This document shows positions 61,654 through 64,000 of a stretch of 64,000 nucleotides of DNA, one piece after another. The notes beneath the pieces were generated by a model. It was not told where the DNA came from. It ran no database searches and saw only the letters and a program-made list of their open reading frames with translations. The stretch spans positions 1 to 64,000 of the forward strand of contig JAZRLR010000006.1 of NCBI GenBank assembly GCA_045646965.1. Reading direction: 5' to 3'. Positions within the stretch are counted from its first letter, which is position 1; each line of letters starts with the position of its first letter. This DNA is from HGM04593 sp045646965 (GTDB lineage Bacteria; Bacteroidota; Bacteroidia; Bacteroidales; Bacteroidaceae). The translations under genes and the position numbers were made by a program.

Positions 61654-62091
61654 ATGAAAACAGTTGTTTTTGCGGGTACATTTGCCCCTTACACCCGTGG
61701 ACACCACGCCATTGTGGAACGCGCCCTTTCGATGTTCGACAAAGTGGTTGTCGCAATAGGAAACAATGTGGAGAAAGCTATGATGCTCACACCCGAGCAG
61801 CGCAAGGCCTTCATTGAGAGCGTGTATGTCGATGAACCCCGTGTGGAGGTTGCCGTTTACGACGGTCTCACGGTGGACTTTGCCCGTTCAATAGGTGCTA
61901 CGGCTCTTTTGCGCGGTGTGCGCAGCGTTAAGGACTTTGAATATGAACGCGACCTTGCCGACGTGAATATGCGCATCGGCGGCATAGAAACGGTTATCCT
62001 CATAAGCTCGCCCGAATATGCCGTTGTGAGCAGTAGTCTTGTGCGCGAGCTCATTTCACACGGCAAGGATGTATCGGAATTCCTACCCTAA
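61654..62091 (+). CDS. coaD: Phosphopantetheine adenylyltransferase
   Basis: Transfers AMP to 4'-phosphopantetheine in the penultimate step of CoA synthesis. 145 residues with the nucleotidyltransferase motif FAPYTRGHHAIVERAL (TxGH type), the substrate segment LLRGVRSVKDFEYERDL and the C-terminal SSSLVREL. It lies 6 bp after parE and 15 bp before the S41 gene. Confidence 0.95.
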   Translation: MKTVVFAGTFAPYTRGHHAIVERALSMFDKVVVAIGNNVEKAMMLTPEQRKAFIESVYVDEPRVEVAVYDGLTVDFARSIGATALLRGVRSVKDFEYERDLADVNMRIGGIETVILISSPEYAVVSSSLVRELISHGKDVSEFLP

Positions 62092-62106
62092 TTTTAAAAT
62101 TAAAAA

Positions 62107-63693
62107 ATGAAAAGACTTTTACTGCTATCGTTAATTTCGATTTTACTCTCGGGCGTGTCGGCACAGAACCAGATGCCCGCGTCTCTTTATAAGTTGCTCA
62201 CAGCAGGCAATGTGATAAATCGCTGCTATGTGGACAGTGTCGATGAAGCAAAGGTTGTGGAAGAGGGCGTGAAGGCGATGCTCAAACAGCTCGACCCCCA
62301 CTCGACCTACACCGACCCGCAGGAGACCAAAACCCTTCTCGAGGAGATGGAGGGCAGCTTCGGCGGCATAGGTATACAGTTCAATGTGCTCGACGACTCG
62401 CTCTATGTTATACGCGTCACAAAAGACGGCCCCTCGGAGCGTGCAGGCTTGCAGGCGGGCGACAGAATAGTCACTGTGAACGACACCCTCATTTCGGGCG
62501 TTAAGATGGAGCGCTCCGATATTATGAATCGTCTGCGTGGCCGTGAGGGAACCTCTGTCGTTGTGGGCGTGAAACGTGCCGGCGAGGCCGAGCTCCTGAA
62601 GTTCAATCTTGTGCGTTCACAGATATCTACGGCAACCGTCGATGTGGCCTATATGGTCGATAAGCAGGTGGGCTACATAAGAATTACCTCTTTCGGCGCA
62701 AAAACCTACAAGGAATTTGTCACAAAGCTCGACTCTCTGAAGTCGTGCGGTATGAAGCACCTTATGCTCGACCTGCAGGGCAACGGCGGCGGATATTTGT
62801 CGGCAGCCGTGGACATAGCAAACGAGTTTCTCGAGGAGTCGAACCTCGTCGTTTACACCGAGGGACGCATCTCGCCCCGCTACGATTACAAGTCAAAGGG
62901 CGGCGGTCGTTTCACAAAGGGCAACCTCGTGGTGCTTGTGGACGAGACATCGGCCTCGGCCTCGGAGATTCTCGCAGGTGCACTTCAAGACTGGGACCGC
63001 GGTGTGATTGTGGGGCGTCGCACCTTCGGCAAAGGCCTTGTGCAGCGTCCTTTCCCTCTGCCCGACAACTCAATGATACGCCTCACCATAGCGCGTTACT
63101 ACACTCCCACAGGCCGCAGCATACAAAAGCCTTATGGTGACTCTATAAACTATCAGGACGACCTTATGAACCGCTACAACAGCGGTGAGCTCACCAATGC
63201 CGACAGCATACACTTCCCCGATTCTCTCAAGTTTCACACAAAGCGTCTGGGACGCGTCGTTTACGGTGGCGGAGGTATTATGCCCGACTACTTTGTACCG
63301 CTCGATACGATGCGTTACACAGCGTTCCATCGCGAGCTTGCGCGCAAGGGTTCTATTGTGCTTGCCGCGCTGCGTTACGTCGATGCACACCGCAAGTCTC
63401 TGCTTGCCGACTATCCCTCGATACAGGAGTTCGATAAGAATTTCGTGGCCGATGAGGCTGTTATGAAGGTGCTGCATCTGCAGGCCGAGCTCGACAGCGT
63501 GAAGATACCCGAGGCCGAGGAATTTGAGAAGTCCTTGCCCGAGATTACACGCCAGCTCAAAGCGCTTGTGGCGCGTGACATTTGGGACACTACCGAGGCT
63601 ATGCAGGTGCTCAATCCCGACAACGACTTTTTCAAAAAAGGTTACGCTATAATAAAAGAGCGTAATATGGATAAACTGCTCAAGAAAAAGTGA
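62107..63693 (+). CDS. S41 C-terminal processing peptidase
   Basis: Exported Ser/Lys protease of the CtpA/Tsp group. 528 residues: signal peptide (1-19), N-terminal helical region, PDZ domain (about 80-165, GGIGIQFNVLDDSLYVIRV and GLQAGDRIVTVNDT), and the catalytic domain with LMLDLQGNGGGYLSAAVDIA. Ser284 in SASASEIL and Lys309 in FGKGLVQ are 25 residues apart, the spacing of the Tsp catalytic dyad. It is last in the operon. Targets are unknown; envelope protein processing is typical. Confidence 0.94.
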   Translation: MKRLLLLSLISILLSGVSAQNQMPASLYKLLTAGNVINRCYVDSVDEAKVVEEGVKAMLKQLDPHSTYTDPQETKTLLEEMEGSFGGIGIQFNVLDDSLYVIRVTKDGPSERAGLQAGDRIVTVNDTLISGVKMERSDIMNRLRGREGTSVVVGVKRAGEAELLKFNLVRSQISTATVDVAYMVDKQVGYIRITSFGAKTYKEFVTKLDSLKSCGMKHLMLDLQGNGGGYLSAAVDIANEFLEESNLVVYTEGRISPRYDYKSKGGGRFTKGNLVVLVDETSASASEILAGALQDWDRGVIVGRRTFGKGLVQRPFPLPDNSMIRLTIARYYTPTGRSIQKPYGDSINYQDDLMNRYNSGELTNADSIHFPDSLKFHTKRLGRVVYGGGGIMPDYFVPLDTMRYTAFHRELARKGSIVLAALRYVDAHRKSLLADYPSIQEFDKNFVADEAVMKVLHLQAELDSVKIPEAEEFEKSLPEITRQLKALVARDIWDTTEAMQVLNPDNDFFKKGYAIIKERNMDKLLKKK

Positions 63694-63705
63694 TAGAAGT
63701 TAGAC

Positions 63706-63750
63706 AAAAATCAAGCGGCTAGTTCCAAAAAACCAGCCGCTTGATTTTTT
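63706..63750. terminator. Bidirectional terminator between the S41 and methyltransferase genes
   Basis: 10-bp perfect stem TCAAGCGGCT / AGCCGCTTGA (63711-63720 with 63735-63744) with an A run before and T run after. It touches the stop codon of the converging minus-strand gene. Confidence 0.9.
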
Positions 63751-64000
63751 TATTGCGCCTTGCTGCAAAGAATCAGGGCTCTGTGCTCGTCGGCAAGTGT
63801 GGTGGCAAAAATGTATGTGTCGCCGCCGTCGGCAAGTTTAAGTCTCTTGCGCAGCGCCTGCACACTGTCGGGGTAGTTGCGAGTTGTGATATTAGCCTTC
63901 TTCAGCTCCGACACTCTCTTTATATCGCTCTTGGTAAAGCCCAATACCTCGGTCACCTTAAATGTGCGGCCGGGGAAGTTCTCTATAAGCTCGTGCGATG
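63750..64000 (-). CDS. C-terminal part of a SAM-dependent methyltransferase with THUMP-like domain (cut by window end)
   Basis: The frame is open from the stop at 63750-63752 up to the last base of the window and reads ...SHELIENFPGRTFKVTEV at its start, so the gene continues beyond 64000; an in-frame GTG at 63956 is internal. The visible part, VTEVLGFTKSDIKRV...ANITTRNYPDSVQALRKRL...DGGDTYIFATTL, matches the THUMP-like C-terminal domain of class I methyltransferases common in Bacteroidota, presumably acting on RNA. The catalytic domain is outside the window. Confidence 0.75.
   Translation of the reverse strand, partial: SHELIENFPGRTFKVTEVLGFTKSDIKRVSELKKANITTRNYPDSVQALRKRLKLADGGDTYIFATTLADEHRALILCSKAQ

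Noticed and set aside
63750..63956. A complete 68-residue gene starting at GTG 63956
   Set aside because: The same frame is open upstream to the window edge with matching family sequence (ELIENFPGRTFK), so this is the end of a longer gene cut by the window.
1..64000. CRISPR arrays, tRNA or rRNA genes, insertion sequences, prophage
   Set aside because: No regularly spaced short repeats, no tRNA-like cloverleaf sequence with TTCGA arm, no rRNA motifs and no transposase or integrase-like protein were seen in any gap or frame.

Overview
The window is a stretch of Bacteroidota chromosome, most likely order Bacteroidales. Diagnostic features are a GH20/GH33/GH84/GH2 secreted glycosidase locus, an S46 dipeptidyl-peptidase, DUF4292 and DUF4369 lipoproteins, the glycine-lipid acyltransferase pair, a one-step diaminopimelate dehydrogenase, a myo-inositol-phosphate synthase, and promoters of the Bacteroides type (-33 TTTG, -7 TAnnTTTG). 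The genus cannot be fixed from the sequence alone. I see no rRNA or tRNA gene, insertion sequence, phage gene or CRISPR array, and no gene-free stretch longer than about 265 bp.

Layout. 1-8.7 kb: end of the ribosomal protein / RNA polymerase operon (rplL, rpoB, rpoC) with an attenuator-like hairpin between rplL and rpoB. 8.8-10.7 kb: two acyltransferases matching glycine-lipid synthesis (glsA, glsB). 10.7-15.0 kb: dut, a TPR protein, a DUF4292 lipoprotein and an EnvC-like degenerate M23 protein, tightly packed. 15.0-19.5 kb (minus strand): arginine operon argR - GNAT - argG - argC - argD. 19.6-24.1 kb (minus): ino1 behind a striking inverted repeat, then an operon of a membrane protein, a secreted duplicated-domain protein and lpdA.

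24.2-42.5 kb is the most distinctive part. Three very large exported proteins (2489, 1173 and 2309 residues) carry five glycosidase modules: GH20+GH33 fused, GH20, and GH84+GH2 fused, with lectin-like modules between them. Two genes run leftwards and one diverges from them. Together they could remove sialic acid, galactose and N-acetylhexosamine from host glycans. There are no SusC/SusD genes or local regulators in view.

42.6-64 kb is mostly housekeeping: a family 2 glycosyltransferase, a CPA1 antiporter with a C-terminal RCK domain, a DPP7-type S46 peptidase, a DUF4369 lipoprotein, plsC, a pyrC gene translationally coupled to a free-standing MetH reactivation domain, greA-HIT, a cysteine-less thioredoxin-like lipoprotein divergent from pnp, ddh, a CotH-kinase-like lipoprotein, and the operon GNAT - parE - coaD - S41 peptidase. 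The window ends inside a minus-strand SAM-methyltransferase / THUMP-like gene. Transcription units are mostly separated by clear hairpin-plus-T terminators, several of which serve converging genes.
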